This document shows, piece by piece, positions 7,481-15,730 of a DNA stretch of 44,499 nucleotides. The notes under the pieces are model-generated. The model made no database searches and had not been told where the DNA came from. It worked only from the letters and a program-made list of their open reading frames with translations. Position 1 is the stretch's first letter. The number at the start of each line of letters is the position of its first letter. The stretch lies in assembly GCA_035524895.1 (NCBI GenBank), contig DATLFI010000191.1:1-44499 (forward strand). The letters are read 5' to 3'. Source of the DNA: DATLFI01 sp035524895. GTDB taxonomy: Bacteria; Acidobacteriota; Thermoanaerobaculia; Multivoradales; Multivoraceae. The position numbers were made by a program, and so were the translations under genes.

Positions 7481-8488
7481 ATGAAGGTCGACGCCGGTCT
7501 CGACGCCACGCTCGCCGAGGTGCCCGCTCGCATAGCCGAGCTCGAGGAGCGCGGCTTCGACGCCGCCATCACTACCGAGACCAGCCACGAGCCGTTCTTC
7601 CCGCTGCTTCTCGCCGCCGAGCACAGCCGGCGGATCGAGCTGATGACCTCGATCGTGGTCGCGTTCGCGCGCAACCCGATGACCACCGCGATCGCCGCGC
7701 ATGATCTCCAGGCGTACTCCCGGGGTCGCTTCCTGCTCGGTCTCGGCTCGCAGATCAAGCCGCACATCACCAAGCGTTTCAGCATGCCCTGGTCCCACCC
7801 GGCGGCGCGCATGCGCGAGTTCATCCTGGCGCTGCGCGCGATCTGGGCCAACTGGTATTCGGGAGAGGCGCTGGACTTTCGGGGGGAGTTCTATACGCAT
7901 ACCCTGATGACGCCGTTCTTCACACCGACCGACACGCAGCACGGCGCGCCCAAGGTCATTCTCGCGGCAGTGGGCCCGCTGATGACCGAGGTGGCGGCCG
8001 AAGTCGCCGACGGCATGATCGCGCACGGCTTCACCACGCGTGCCTATATGGAACAGGTGACCCTGCCGTCGATCGAGCGGGGTCTCGCGAAGGGTGGACG
8101 GCGACGCGAGGACTTCCAGTTCTGTTACCCGGCCTTCGTGGTGTCGGGTCGCACCGCGGAGGAGATGGGCGCGACGCGTCGCGCGGTGTGCAAGCAGATC
8201 GCCTTCTACGGCTCGACCCCTGCCTACCGCGGCGTGCTCGAGATCCACGGCTGGGGCGAGCTTCAGGACGAGCTCAACGCCATGTCGAAGCGTGGCCTGT
8301 GGGACGAGATGGGCGAGCGGATCGGCGACGAAGTGCTGCGGGAGTTCGCCGTCGTCGCGGAGCCCGACGAGCTCGCTGGCGCGCTCCTCGCCCGCTTCGG
8401 CGGGATGGTCGACCGCGTGGTGCTGGGTCTGCCCTTCCTTGGTGCCGACCAGCAGGCATCGGTGTTGGCGCGGCTCAAGAGCGCCTGA
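7481..8488 (+). CDS. LLM-class flavin/F420-dependent oxidoreductase (TIGR03617-like)
   Basis: The 335-residue product is a bacterial luciferase-like monooxygenase fold protein. Recognisable segments are ELEERGFDAAITTETSHEPF at the N-terminus, RIELMTSIVVAFARNPM, YSRGRFLLGLGSQIKPH and the AAVGPLMTEVAAEVADGM segment near the cofactor site. The pattern follows the F420-dependent LLM branch described as TIGR03617, so F420 is the likelier cofactor, but FMN cannot be excluded from sequence alone. The start chosen is the ATG at 7481 with GGAGTG seven bases upstream; an open frame extends 21 codons further but lacks a ribosome site. Substrate is unknown. It stands alone on the plus strand before the GGDEF gene. 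Confidence 0.87.
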   Translation: MKVDAGLDATLAEVPARIAELEERGFDAAITTETSHEPFFPLLLAAEHSRRIELMTSIVVAFARNPMTTAIAAHDLQAYSRGRFLLGLGSQIKPHITKRFSMPWSHPAARMREFILALRAIWANWYSGEALDFRGEFYTHTLMTPFFTPTDTQHGAPKVILAAVGPLMTEVAAEVADGMIAHGFTTRAYMEQVTLPSIERGLAKGGRRREDFQFCYPAFVVSGRTAEEMGATRRAVCKQIAFYGSTPAYRGVLEIHGWGELQDELNAMSKRGLWDEMGERIGDEVLREFAVVAEPDELAGALLARFGGMVDRVVLGLPFLGADQQASVLARLKSA

Positions 8489-8601
8489 CCAGGCCCTGCG
8501 TCGCGGGCCGACTTCGGCAGCGGCAGCTTGCCGGTCTAAGATACTGGGAGCACTGGAAATAGAAGGCCGTCGATGCCGAAGCGGCCATCTACCGGAGCCC
8601 C

Positions 8602-9780
8602 GTGAGCGACGCCAGCAGCGTAAGCCAGACCGGGCGCCCCCATACCGGGCACCCGCATAGCGAGACCCACGATTCGACTTCGGTGTCGATTCCCATCTTG
8701 GTGGGGCGGGTGCGTCTCGCCCTCGCCGAGGTGGCGCACCAGAACCTGCCCGCGGTCGCGCTGTTCCTGGGGGTGATGAGCCTGCTGTGGGCGGCGTGGC
8801 TGCTGCTTTCGGACGAGCCCCAGCTCTTGGTCAGCGCGGGGCTGCTGGCGGGTGCACTGGTCTACGCGGGCGTCGCCGCGGCGCTGCGCTGGCAGCGTCT
8901 GCCGCTTCGCCTGGCACATGTCACGGTGGTGGCGCTGTCGCTCGGAAGCGTGGGGCTGGGCACGCTCTTTCTTTCCGAGCAGACGACGTTCGCGGCGTGG
9001 TCGGCGCTGCTACTCATGCTACCCGCGCTCAGTCTCGTGTTGCTCGAACCCTGGGCTTTCGCGGTGGTGCTCGCGTTGGCGGCGGTGGTCTGGTCGAGCG
9101 TGCTGGTGCCGACGCTGGCGCCGGAGGCGCTGGAGGAGTCCCGCCTGCTGTTGGTCGCGACCGCGCTGGCCTCGGGTTTCGTGCATCTGACACGGACGAG
9201 GACCCTGGCCCGAATGGCGCACTTCCGCCTGCGCGAGCGCGCGCGGCGAACGCGCCTGAAGGAGAAGTTCGACAGCGCCAGTCGCCACCAGGAGCAGCTC
9301 GCCGAGCTGTCGATCCGCGACCCGCTGACCGGCGCCTACAACCGGCGCTACCTCGACCAGGTCCAGCAGGAGCTGGAGCGGCCCACCGCGACTTGGGGCT
9401 GCATCATGATCGACCTCGATCACTTCAAGAGCGTCAACGACCGCTTTGGACACGACGAGGGGGATCGGGTGCTCCAGTCGTTCGCCCACTTCCTGCGGCG
9501 CACCGGCCGGGCCGAGGACCGGCTTGTGCGCTACGGTGGCGACGAGTTCCTGCTCGTGATCGACGTGCACTCGGAGGCCGAGCTGCACGGCGTCGCGGAT
9601 CGGCTCGTCAGCCTGGGTGCCGAGGAGTCCCCAGCCGCGTTCAGCATAGGCCGAGCCTTCCGTCGATCGCGCGAGTCTCTGCCGGACGTCATCGGCCGCA
9701 CCGACTCCGACATGTATTCCCAGAAGGTCCGAATGCCGCGGCCCGCAGGCGATCGCGAATCACTGGACCCGGGGCCCTGA
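8602..9780 (+). CDS. Membrane-anchored GGDEF diguanylate cyclase
   Basis: The 392-residue protein has five or six predicted membrane helices between about residues 48 and 192, a short basic coiled linker, and a C-terminal GGDEF domain. The domain starts at DPLTGAYNRR (240-249), carries DLDHFKSVND at about 271-280 and the active-site YGGDEF at 311-316. An inhibitory RxxD site, RAED (303-306), stands exactly five residues before GGDEF, so product feedback inhibition is expected. It should make cyclic di-GMP from two GTP. The membrane region is not a named sensor such as MASE1. Start is GTG with GGAG a few bases upstream. It precedes the PAP2 gene by 116 bp on the same strand. Confidence 0.93.
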   Translation: MSDASSVSQTGRPHTGHPHSETHDSTSVSIPILVGRVRLALAEVAHQNLPAVALFLGVMSLLWAAWLLLSDEPQLLVSAGLLAGALVYAGVAAALRWQRLPLRLAHVTVVALSLGSVGLGTLFLSEQTTFAAWSALLLMLPALSLVLLEPWAFAVVLALAAVVWSSVLVPTLAPEALEESRLLLVATALASGFVHLTRTRTLARMAHFRLRERARRTRLKEKFDSASRHQEQLAELSIRDPLTGAYNRRYLDQVQQELERPTATWGCIMIDLDHFKSVNDRFGHDEGDRVLQSFAHFLRRTGRAEDRLVRYGGDEFLLVIDVHSEAELHGVADRLVSLGAEESPAAFSIGRAFRRSRESLPDVIGRTDSDMYSQKVRMPRPAGDRESLDPGP

Positions 9781-9896
9781 GCGGAAGCGATCCAAGCTCC
9801 CAGGAACGTGCGCGCCGGGAGGCAACAGCGCGCGGTCCGGCGCGGCCGAGCGAGCAAGGGGGCGAGTCACGCGACCCGGCGCTGCGGCCCTGGCCG

Positions 9897-10955
9897 ATGC
9901 GCTTCGAGGCGTACACCTTGGCGGTGTTCGTGGTCGCGGTCGTGTACCTGCGGTCTCGGGGCCTGCGCGTCGACTGGCAGACCTTCGACTACACCTTTCG
10001 GCCTTTCCTACCGGCCGCGCCGCGTTTCCTCTTGTTCGGCGTGGCGCTCCAAGTCGTCTACCACCTCCTGGTCGCGCCGGGAGTAGGTCCACGCGGTCGG
10101 CAGGTGATCACCTACCTGCGTGGTGCCGCTTCGTTCGGCTGGCTGGTCCTCTGGGCGCGTCTCTTCGTTGCCTACGCCCTGTTCAACTACGTGTACTTCT
10201 GGATCAAGGTATGCGTGCCGTTGCTCCACCACCGGCTGTGGGACCCGTTGCTGTGGCGGCTCGACCGTTGGTTGCACCTCGGCATCTCGCCGAGCGTTTT
10301 CGCCGCGGAGCTCTTCGAGGGCAGTTTCCTCTTAGCCTGGCTCGACCGTTGGTACGCGTGGTGGATACTTTCCGTGATGGGCGTCGTGGTGTTCTTCGCC
10401 GCCGCACCGCGGCAGGACCTGCGACGCAGCTTTCTGTTGTCGTGCTCGCTGTTGTGGACGTTGGGCGCTGCGATCTACCTCGCCTTCCCGGCCGTGGGTC
10501 CGATCTACACCGACAGCGCGGTCTTCACCCCGGTGATCGAGGACATGCCGCGAGCGGCGGGCGGTCACGTCGCACTCTGGGAGAACTACGAGAAGATGAT
10601 CGCGGGTCGAGAAGGACAGCTCTACGCGTTCAACCCGACGCGCGGGGTCGCCGCCTTGCCGTCGCTCCACGTCGGGGCGCACGTGCTGTTCTTCCTCTGG
10701 GCACGACGGTTCGCGCCCGCGCTGTCACCGTTCCTGCTCGCCGCGAGCATCCTCACGTTCGTCGGCTCCGTGATCACAGGTTGGCACTACGCGGTCGACG
10801 GCTACGCGGGTGCTGCGCTCGCTCTGATCGCCTACTGCGTGGCGCGACGCCTCGAGCCGGTTGCCTCACCGGAGGGCGCGGTGGAGGCCGACGCAGGAGG
10901 GCACGCAGGGCCGTCGCCGCCGTTGGCGCCGACGGGCTCGCTCGACGTGGTATGA
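9897..10955 (+). CDS. PAP2-superfamily membrane enzyme, Aur1/inositolphosphotransferase-like
   Basis: This 352-residue polytopic protein has about six membrane helices. The lipid phosphatase signature appears late in the chain as LPSLHVGAH (motif C2 with the catalytic-type histidine) and GWHYAVDGYAG (motif C3, His...Asp), preceded by FNPTRG. The PSLH form, rather than PSGH, and the overall layout match the PAP2_3 branch that includes yeast Aur1 inositol phosphorylceramide synthase. The likely chemistry is transfer or hydrolysis of a phospho-head group on a membrane lipid. The ATG at 9897 is the first good start after the GGDEF gene. Its stop overlaps a possible start of the acyl-CoA dehydrogenase (ATGA at 10952), suggesting co-expression. 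Substrate is unknown. Confidence 0.82.
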   Translation: MRFEAYTLAVFVVAVVYLRSRGLRVDWQTFDYTFRPFLPAAPRFLLFGVALQVVYHLLVAPGVGPRGRQVITYLRGAASFGWLVLWARLFVAYALFNYVYFWIKVCVPLLHHRLWDPLLWRLDRWLHLGISPSVFAAELFEGSFLLAWLDRWYAWWILSVMGVVVFFAAAPRQDLRRSFLLSCSLLWTLGAAIYLAFPAVGPIYTDSAVFTPVIEDMPRAAGGHVALWENYEKMIAGREGQLYAFNPTRGVAALPSLHVGAHVLFFLWARRFAPALSPFLLAASILTFVGSVITGWHYAVDGYAGAALALIAYCVARRLEPVASPEGAVEADAGGHAGPSPPLAPTGSLDVV

Positions 10956-10996
10956 AGCCTTTCGTGGACGGGCGAGGTACTCCTCCGGAGGGCAAC

Positions 10997-12721
10997 GTGA
11001 CCAGCAGTCTCGAATCCAAAGGATCTGCCGCAACCGTCGCTGACTCGCCGGGTGGCACGGTCAACCGCGGTGCGACCGGGCGTTGCACCACCCACGCGGT
11101 GTTCAACCAGCCCCCGGCCCTCGAAGGCTACGACCTGTTCGGCATGGACGCGGCTCTCCGGGAAGGTGTCGAGCGCGAAGGCGCCGGCTGGTCACGGTCG
11201 CGGCTCGAGCGGTTCGGTCGCGAGCTGGGGCGCTCCGAGACTCTCCGTTGGGGTGACGAGGCCAACCGGAGCGGCCCCGCGCTCCGCACCCACGATCGCT
11301 TCGGGCACCGCGTCGACGAGGTGGAGTACCACCCGGCCTGGCACTCGCTGATGCGGCTCGGCGTCGAGCACGAGGTGCACAGCCTGGCGTGGACCGCGCC
11401 GCAGCCGGCCGGCCAGGTGGCGCGGGCCGGCTTGCTCTACCTGCTGACCCAGGTGGAAGCGGGCGTCGGCTGCCCGCTGTCGATGACATACGCCGGAGTT
11501 CCCGCGCTACGCCGGGAGCCGACGGTGGCGGCCGAGTGGGAGCCCAAGCTGTTCTCGCGCGCCTACGACCCGCGCTCGGTGCCAGTGGCGGAGAAGGCCG
11601 GCGCGCTCGTCGGCATGGCGATGACCGAGAAACAAGGCGGCTCCGACGTGCGCGCCAACACCACCCGGGCGCTGCCGCTCGACGCCGAGGCTGTCGAGGC
11701 GGAGCTGGTCGGTCACAAGTGGTTCTGCTCGGCGCCGATGTGCGACGCGTTCCTCACCTTGGCATTCCTCGAGGAAGACGAGCGCGAGCCGACCTGCTTC
11801 CTGGTGCCGCGCTTCCGGCCCGACGGCACCAAGAACCCGATCCTGATCCAGCGCCTGAAGGACAAGCTCGGCAACCGCTCCAACGCCTCGAGCGAGATCG
11901 AGTACCACGGCGCCTGGGCGCGTCGCGTCGGCGAGCCCGGCCGAGGAATCGCCACCATCCTGGGGATGGTGCAGCACACCCGTCTCGACTGCGTCATCGC
12001 AAGTGCCGCGCTGATGCGCCAGGCGCTCGTCCAAGCGGTGTGGCACGCGCGGCATCGGCGCGCGTTCGGCCGGCTGCTGGCCGACCAGCCCTTGATGCAG
12101 AACGTCATCGCGGACCTCGCGCTCGAGAGCGAGGCCGCGACAGTCTCGATGTTGCGCTTGGCGCGCGCGTACGACCGCTCCTCGACCCTACCGCGGGAGG
12201 CTGCCTTCGCCCGGCTGGCAACAGCCGCGCTCAAGTATTGGGTCTGTAAGCGGACGCCGGCGGTGGTGGCGGAGGCGCTCGAGTGCCTTGGCGGCAACGG
12301 CTACGTCGAGGAGTCGATCCTGCCGCGTCTCTACCGCGAAGCGCCGCTCGCTTCGATCTGGGAGGGCTCTGGCAACGTCATCTGCCTCGACGTGCTGCGC
12401 GTGCTGTCGCGCGAGCCGGAGGGCGCGCCGGCGGTCCTGGCCGAGCTCGACGATGCGGCCGCGGCCGAACCGCGGCTGAGGCCACACGTCGAAGCGCTTC
12501 GGTGTCTCCTCGCCGAGCGGCCGGATCCTGGCCAGGCTCGGCGTCTCACCGAACGGCTGGCGCTCGTGCTCCAGGCAGCGCTGCTGGTCGGGTCAGGACA
12601 GGTCGAAGTCGCCGCGGCGTTCGTGGCCACCCGGCTCGACGGCGATCACGGGCGCGCGCTCGGCACCCTACCGCCGGGAGTCGCTCTCGGCCTTCTCGCC
12701 GACCGTGCGTGGCCGGCCTAG
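10997..12721 (+). CDS. AidB-type acyl-CoA dehydrogenase
   Basis: The 574-residue product follows AidB/isovaleryl-CoA-dehydrogenase-like flavoproteins: HPAWHSLMRLGVEHEVHSLAW near residue 100, GVGCPLSMTYA, GMAMTEKQGGSDVRANTT (flavin contact segment), HKWFCSAPMCDAFL and the AidB-specific late motifs ALECLGGNGYVEES and SIWEGSGNVICLDVLR. E. coli AidB is an FAD protein induced in adaptive response to alkylation; homologues often act in lipid or leucine catabolism, so the precise role is uncertain. I prefer the GTG at 10997, which has GGAGG five bases upstream. An ATG at 10952, overlapping the PAP2 stop as ATGA, would add 15 residues. The TAG stop lies in the left border of repeat copy A. Confidence 0.9.
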   Translation: MTSSLESKGSAATVADSPGGTVNRGATGRCTTHAVFNQPPALEGYDLFGMDAALREGVEREGAGWSRSRLERFGRELGRSETLRWGDEANRSGPALRTHDRFGHRVDEVEYHPAWHSLMRLGVEHEVHSLAWTAPQPAGQVARAGLLYLLTQVEAGVGCPLSMTYAGVPALRREPTVAAEWEPKLFSRAYDPRSVPVAEKAGALVGMAMTEKQGGSDVRANTTRALPLDAEAVEAELVGHKWFCSAPMCDAFLTLAFLEEDEREPTCFLVPRFRPDGTKNPILIQRLKDKLGNRSNASSEIEYHGAWARRVGEPGRGIATILGMVQHTRLDCVIASAALMRQALVQAVWHARHRRAFGRLLADQPLMQNVIADLALESEAATVSMLRLARAYDRSSTLPREAAFARLATAALKYWVCKRTPAVVAEALECLGGNGYVEESILPRLYREAPLASIWEGSGNVICLDVLRVLSREPEGAPAVLAELDDAAAAEPRLRPHVEALRCLLAERPDPGQARRLTERLALVLQAALLVGSGQVEVAAAFVATRLDGDHGRALGTLPPGVALGLLADRAWPA

Positions 12722-13110
12722 CAGCCCGTGGTGGAACCCCCGTGGGCTGCGTTGGGAGCGCCGTGGGGCCGTATGCTGATGCGGTGCGCGGGGAAGGTCC
12801 TTCGCCTGCAGGGGCTCTACCGGCGGCTCGGCGTTGGCGCGGGAGCGGTGGCGATGCTGGGTCACACGAGCGCAACACCGCAGACGGCCCCACGCCGCCC
12901 CCTACCAGAGCCGCGCAGCGGCGACGTCGGTGCAGGCAAGCTGCCCGGGGCAGCTTGCTTGCACCCACCCCTGGGGCGCGGGGGTTTCGTGACCCCGACT
13001 GCGTTGGGCCTCCTGCACGATGGCACCGCATCGCGTTCGTCGGCCACGCCTTGCCAGCGACCGCAGATCCCCGCGCGCAGCCTCACGCGGGTTTCACCAC
13101 GGGCTGCTAG
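12718..13110. mobile_element. Repeat family copy A: 393-bp MITE/REPIN-like element with inverted CTAGCAGCCCG ends
   Basis: This stretch of almost 390 bases has no recognisable gene and is bounded by CTAGCAGCCCGTGGTGGAAC at the left and the inverse complement form, GTTTCACCACGGGCTGCTAG, at the right. Its first 53 bases after the initial C are identical to the right end of copy B (25753-25978) read on the other strand, and similarity continues over about 190 bases. Its last 39 bases before the final TAG (13069-13107) are identical to 43526-43564 in copy C. A core is enclosed by complementary GTGGGGCCGT and ACGGCCCCAC. The right border supplies the stop of a truncated enoyl-CoA hydratase. No transposase is encoded, so it would be non-autonomous. 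Copy A seems composite: a B-like unit plus extra DNA before the right end. Confidence 0.8.
12929..12965. repeat. Long palindrome inside repeat copy A
   Basis: Two arms, GGTGCAGGCAAGCTGCCC and GGGCAGCTTGCTTGCACC, face each other with almost no loop. Pairing is complete apart from one G/T position, which would be a G-U wobble in RNA. It is in the segment of copy A that is absent from copy B. It could be a transcription terminator-like hairpin without a U tract, the inverted ends of a nested repeat, or a cruciform-forming site. Confidence 0.8.
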
Positions 13111-13331
13111 CGATCGACGACTCCGGCGAAGGTCTTGACGTCGCCGCCCGCCATGAAGTGGTCGCCGGCCCCGCGCAGCACGACGCAACGCACGTCGTCG
13201 TCGAGCTCGATCCGGTGCAGCGCGTCGCAAAGCTCGGCGCGCATTGCGTCCGAGAGCGCGTTGCGCGCCTCGGGGCGATGCATGGTCAGCGTGGCGACGT
13301 GGCCGGTGGTCTCGAGGAGTAGGTCGGGCAT
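13107..13331 (-). pseudogene. Enoyl-CoA hydratase, truncated to its first 74 residues by repeat copy A
   Basis: The ATG at 13331 starts a clean crotonase N-terminus: MPDLLLETTGHVATLTMHRP, then EARNALSDAMRAELCDAL, DDVRCVVLRGAGDHFMAGGD and VKTF, with the first oxyanion-hole segment (GDHFMAGGD) present. Enoyl-CoA hydratases are normally about 260 residues, so some 70 percent of the protein, including the second oxyanion glycine and catalytic glutamates, is missing. The frame stops at a TAG that is the right border (CTAG) of repeat copy A. Loss of the 3' part therefore coincides with the repeat junction. The gene is downstream of ppk by 76 bp on the same strand. A functional short protein is unlikely. 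Confidence 0.82.
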
Positions 13332-13407
13332 CGGGGCTCCCAGGAGGTGATGGCGTCGGCGGAAGGGCTGCTGGTCAGGCGATGGCGCATGCACCGCGCG
13401 CGCAGCT

Positions 13408-15576
13408 TCAATCCTCCCAACGCCAGCCACCGCCGCGCAGCAGCAGTTGCCTTTGGGAGTCGACCTCCTCCTCGTCGGGCTGCCGCTCGATCACGGCGTA
13501 GCGGCCGTCGGACAGCAGTCGCCAGGCATTGACGTTGTCGCGTAGGTGGAGGAAGAGCGCGTCGTCGCGCAGCGCGCGGCGCAGGCGTTCGTTCTGGACC
13601 GGGAACAGCACCTCGACACGGCCGTCGAGGTTGCGCGGCATCAGGTCTGCCGAGCCGAGCAGCAGCTCCTCGCTGCCATCCTCCGCGCCGTGGCCAAAGT
13701 AGTACATGCGGGCGTGCTCCAAGAACCGCCCCACGATCGAGGTGACGCTGATGTTCTCGCTCAGACCTTCGACGCCGGGACGCAGGCAGCAGATCCCGCG
13801 CACCTGGAGGTCGATCCGGACGCCGGCCTGCGAAGCCCGGTAGAGCGCCTCGATGCAGGAGCGATCGACCAGGCCATTCATCTTGAAGGCGAGATAGCCG
13901 TCGCCGTGCGCCCGGTGGTGGGTGATCTCGCGTTCGATGCGTTCGAGGAGCTGACGGCGCATCGTCGCGGGAGCGACCAGCAGCTTGCGGTGCTCGGTCT
14001 TGAGCGAGTAGCCGGTCAGGGCGTTGAACAGGTCGGCGATGTCGGCGGCGAGCTCCGGGTCGCAGCCGAAGAACCCGATGTCGCCATAGGTGCGCGCGGT
14101 CGCCGGGTTGTAGTTGCCGGTGCCGAGGTGGAAGTAGCAGCGAATGCCCGGACCCTCGCGCCGCACCACGAGCGACATCTTCGCGTGCGTCTTGAGACCG
14201 ACCACGCCGTAGACCACGTGGACGCCGGCACGCTCGAGCTGCTTCGCCCAAACGATGTTGTTCTCCTCGTCGAACCGTGCCTTGAGCTCGACGAGCACGG
14301 CGACCTGCTTGCCGTTCTGGCGCGCCTCCATGAGCGCGGCGACGATCGGTGAGTCGGTTCCGACGCGGTACAGCGTCTGCTTGATGGTCTTGACGTCCGG
14401 GTCGGTCGCGGCCTCCTCGAGGAAGCGCACCATCGGCTGGAAGCTGTCGTAGGGGTGGTACAGCACGCGATCGCGTCGTCGGATGGCCGCGAAGATGGAC
14501 TCCTCGCCGGCGAAGGCCGGTGGCACGGCCGCGAGGAACGGCGGATCCTTGAGCTCCGGACGCGCGACCCGGGTCAGCTCGGAGATTCCGACCAGGCCGA
14601 TCGGACCGTCGAGGATGTAGACCTGGTAGGGCTGCACCTTCAGGTTGCGCACGAGGACCCCGCGGATCCGCTCGGGCATGTCGCGGTCGATCTCGAGCCG
14701 GATCACCGAGCCGAAGTGGCGCTGCTCGACGACCTCGGCCATGGCGGTCAGGAGATCGTCGGCCTCGTCCTCCTCGATCTCGAAGTCGGCGTTGCGGGTG
14801 ACGCGGAACGGGAAGGCGTCGACCACTTCGAGCCCCGGGAAGAGCAGGTCGAGATTCGCCGCGACCACCTCCTCGATCCAAACGAAGTTGGCGTGGCTAT
14901 CGCTGTCTGGGGGCCCGTGGGAGACATCGCCCGCGCGCTCCTCGTCCGGCACGCGTACCAGCCGCGGCAGGCTGAGCGGCACTTTGAGGCGCGCGAAGCG
15001 CTCGCCGTTGCCAGGGTCGCGGATCACCACCGCCAGGTTCAGGCTGAGCGACGAGATGTGCGGGAACGGGTGAGCCGGATCGAAGGCGAGCGGAGTGAGG
15101 ACCGGGAAGATCTCGGTCTCGAAGTATCGGCGTAGCCGCTCGCGCTGGCGCCGCCGCAGCTTGCCGTAGCCGAGGACGTGGATGCCCTCGCGCGCCAACG
15201 CCGGTTCGAGGTCCTCCTGCCAGCACGCTGCGCACTGCTGCAGCATCGGGAGCAGCCGCTCGCGGATGGCGGCGAGCTGGGCGGCCGGGCTCATGCCGTC
15301 GGCGGGCGGCTGGACCACCCCGGTTTCGAGCTGGTGCCCCAGACCCGCCAGGCGCACCATGAAGAACTCGTCCAGGTTGTTGGAGAAGATCGACAGGAAC
15401 TTGACCCGCTCGAGGAGGCGGTTGTCCTGGCCGAGGGCCTCCTCGAGCACGCGGCGATTGAACTCGAGCCAGCTCAGCTCGCGGTTGAAGAAGTCGCCCG
15501 CCTGGAACGCTCGCGGCTCCGACTCCTGGTCGCCTGGCGGGGCAGCGAGGGCAGTGCTGGTGGATGTGTCCGGCAT
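13408..15576 (-). CDS. ppk1: Polyphosphate kinase 1
   Basis: The 722-residue product matches PPK1 throughout. The N-domain opens with FFNRELSWLEFNRRVLEEA, the core holds NNLDEFFMVRLAGL and YHPYDSFQPMVRFLEEAA, and the catalytic part contains KTHAKMSLVVRRE with the histidine at about 464 that corresponds to the autophosphorylated residue of E. coli PPK, followed 19 residues later by the second conserved histidine in YFHLGTGNYN (about 483). The C-terminus includes the CIEALYRASQAGV and RGICCLRPG segments. The enzyme reversibly polymerises the gamma-phosphate of ATP into polyphosphate. The ATG at 15576 is chosen; another ATG at 15642 would add 22 residues, and neither has a strong ribosome site. 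It is divergent from the SixA-type gene. Confidence 0.96.
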   Translation of the reverse strand: MPDTSTSTALAAPPGDQESEPRAFQAGDFFNRELSWLEFNRRVLEEALGQDNRLLERVKFLSIFSNNLDEFFMVRLAGLGHQLETGVVQPPADGMSPAAQLAAIRERLLPMLQQCAACWQEDLEPALAREGIHVLGYGKLRRRQRERLRRYFETEIFPVLTPLAFDPAHPFPHISSLSLNLAVVIRDPGNGERFARLKVPLSLPRLVRVPDEERAGDVSHGPPDSDSHANFVWIEEVVAANLDLLFPGLEVVDAFPFRVTRNADFEIEEDEADDLLTAMAEVVEQRHFGSVIRLEIDRDMPERIRGVLVRNLKVQPYQVYILDGPIGLVGISELTRVARPELKDPPFLAAVPPAFAGEESIFAAIRRRDRVLYHPYDSFQPMVRFLEEAATDPDVKTIKQTLYRVGTDSPIVAALMEARQNGKQVAVLVELKARFDEENNIVWAKQLERAGVHVVYGVVGLKTHAKMSLVVRREGPGIRCYFHLGTGNYNPATARTYGDIGFFGCDPELAADIADLFNALTGYSLKTEHRKLLVAPATMRRQLLERIEREITHHRAHGDGYLAFKMNGLVDRSCIEALYRASQAGVRIDLQVRGICCLRPGVEGLSENISVTSIVGRFLEHARMYYFGHGAEDGSEELLLGSADLMPRNLDGRVEVLFPVQNERLRRALRDDALFLHLRDNVNAWRLLSDGRYAVIERQPDEEEVDSQRQLLLRGGGWRWED

Positions 15577-15730
15577 GTAGGAAATGGCTCTCTGTTTGGA
15601 AGCGAGCCGCGCCACGGCTGCGTCGAGACAGCCTTCGATCATAGCGGCCTGCCGGTTTCCGGGCGATGAAGATAGGGTCGGAGGTGCCCTGGTCCGCCGG
15701 AGATCGCCCGGGAATCCGATCGAGAGGCCG

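Noticed and set aside
8787..9896. Upstream extension of the PAP2 frame across the GGDEF gene
   Set aside because: It overlaps a well-supported diguanylate cyclase in another frame and has no recognisable domain or ribosome site.
12728..13138. Small protein encoded by repeat copy A
   Set aside because: A similar open frame exists in copy B, but changes between them alter amino acids more often than not and the frame ends differ; a non-coding element is more likely. Kept only as a note in the findings.
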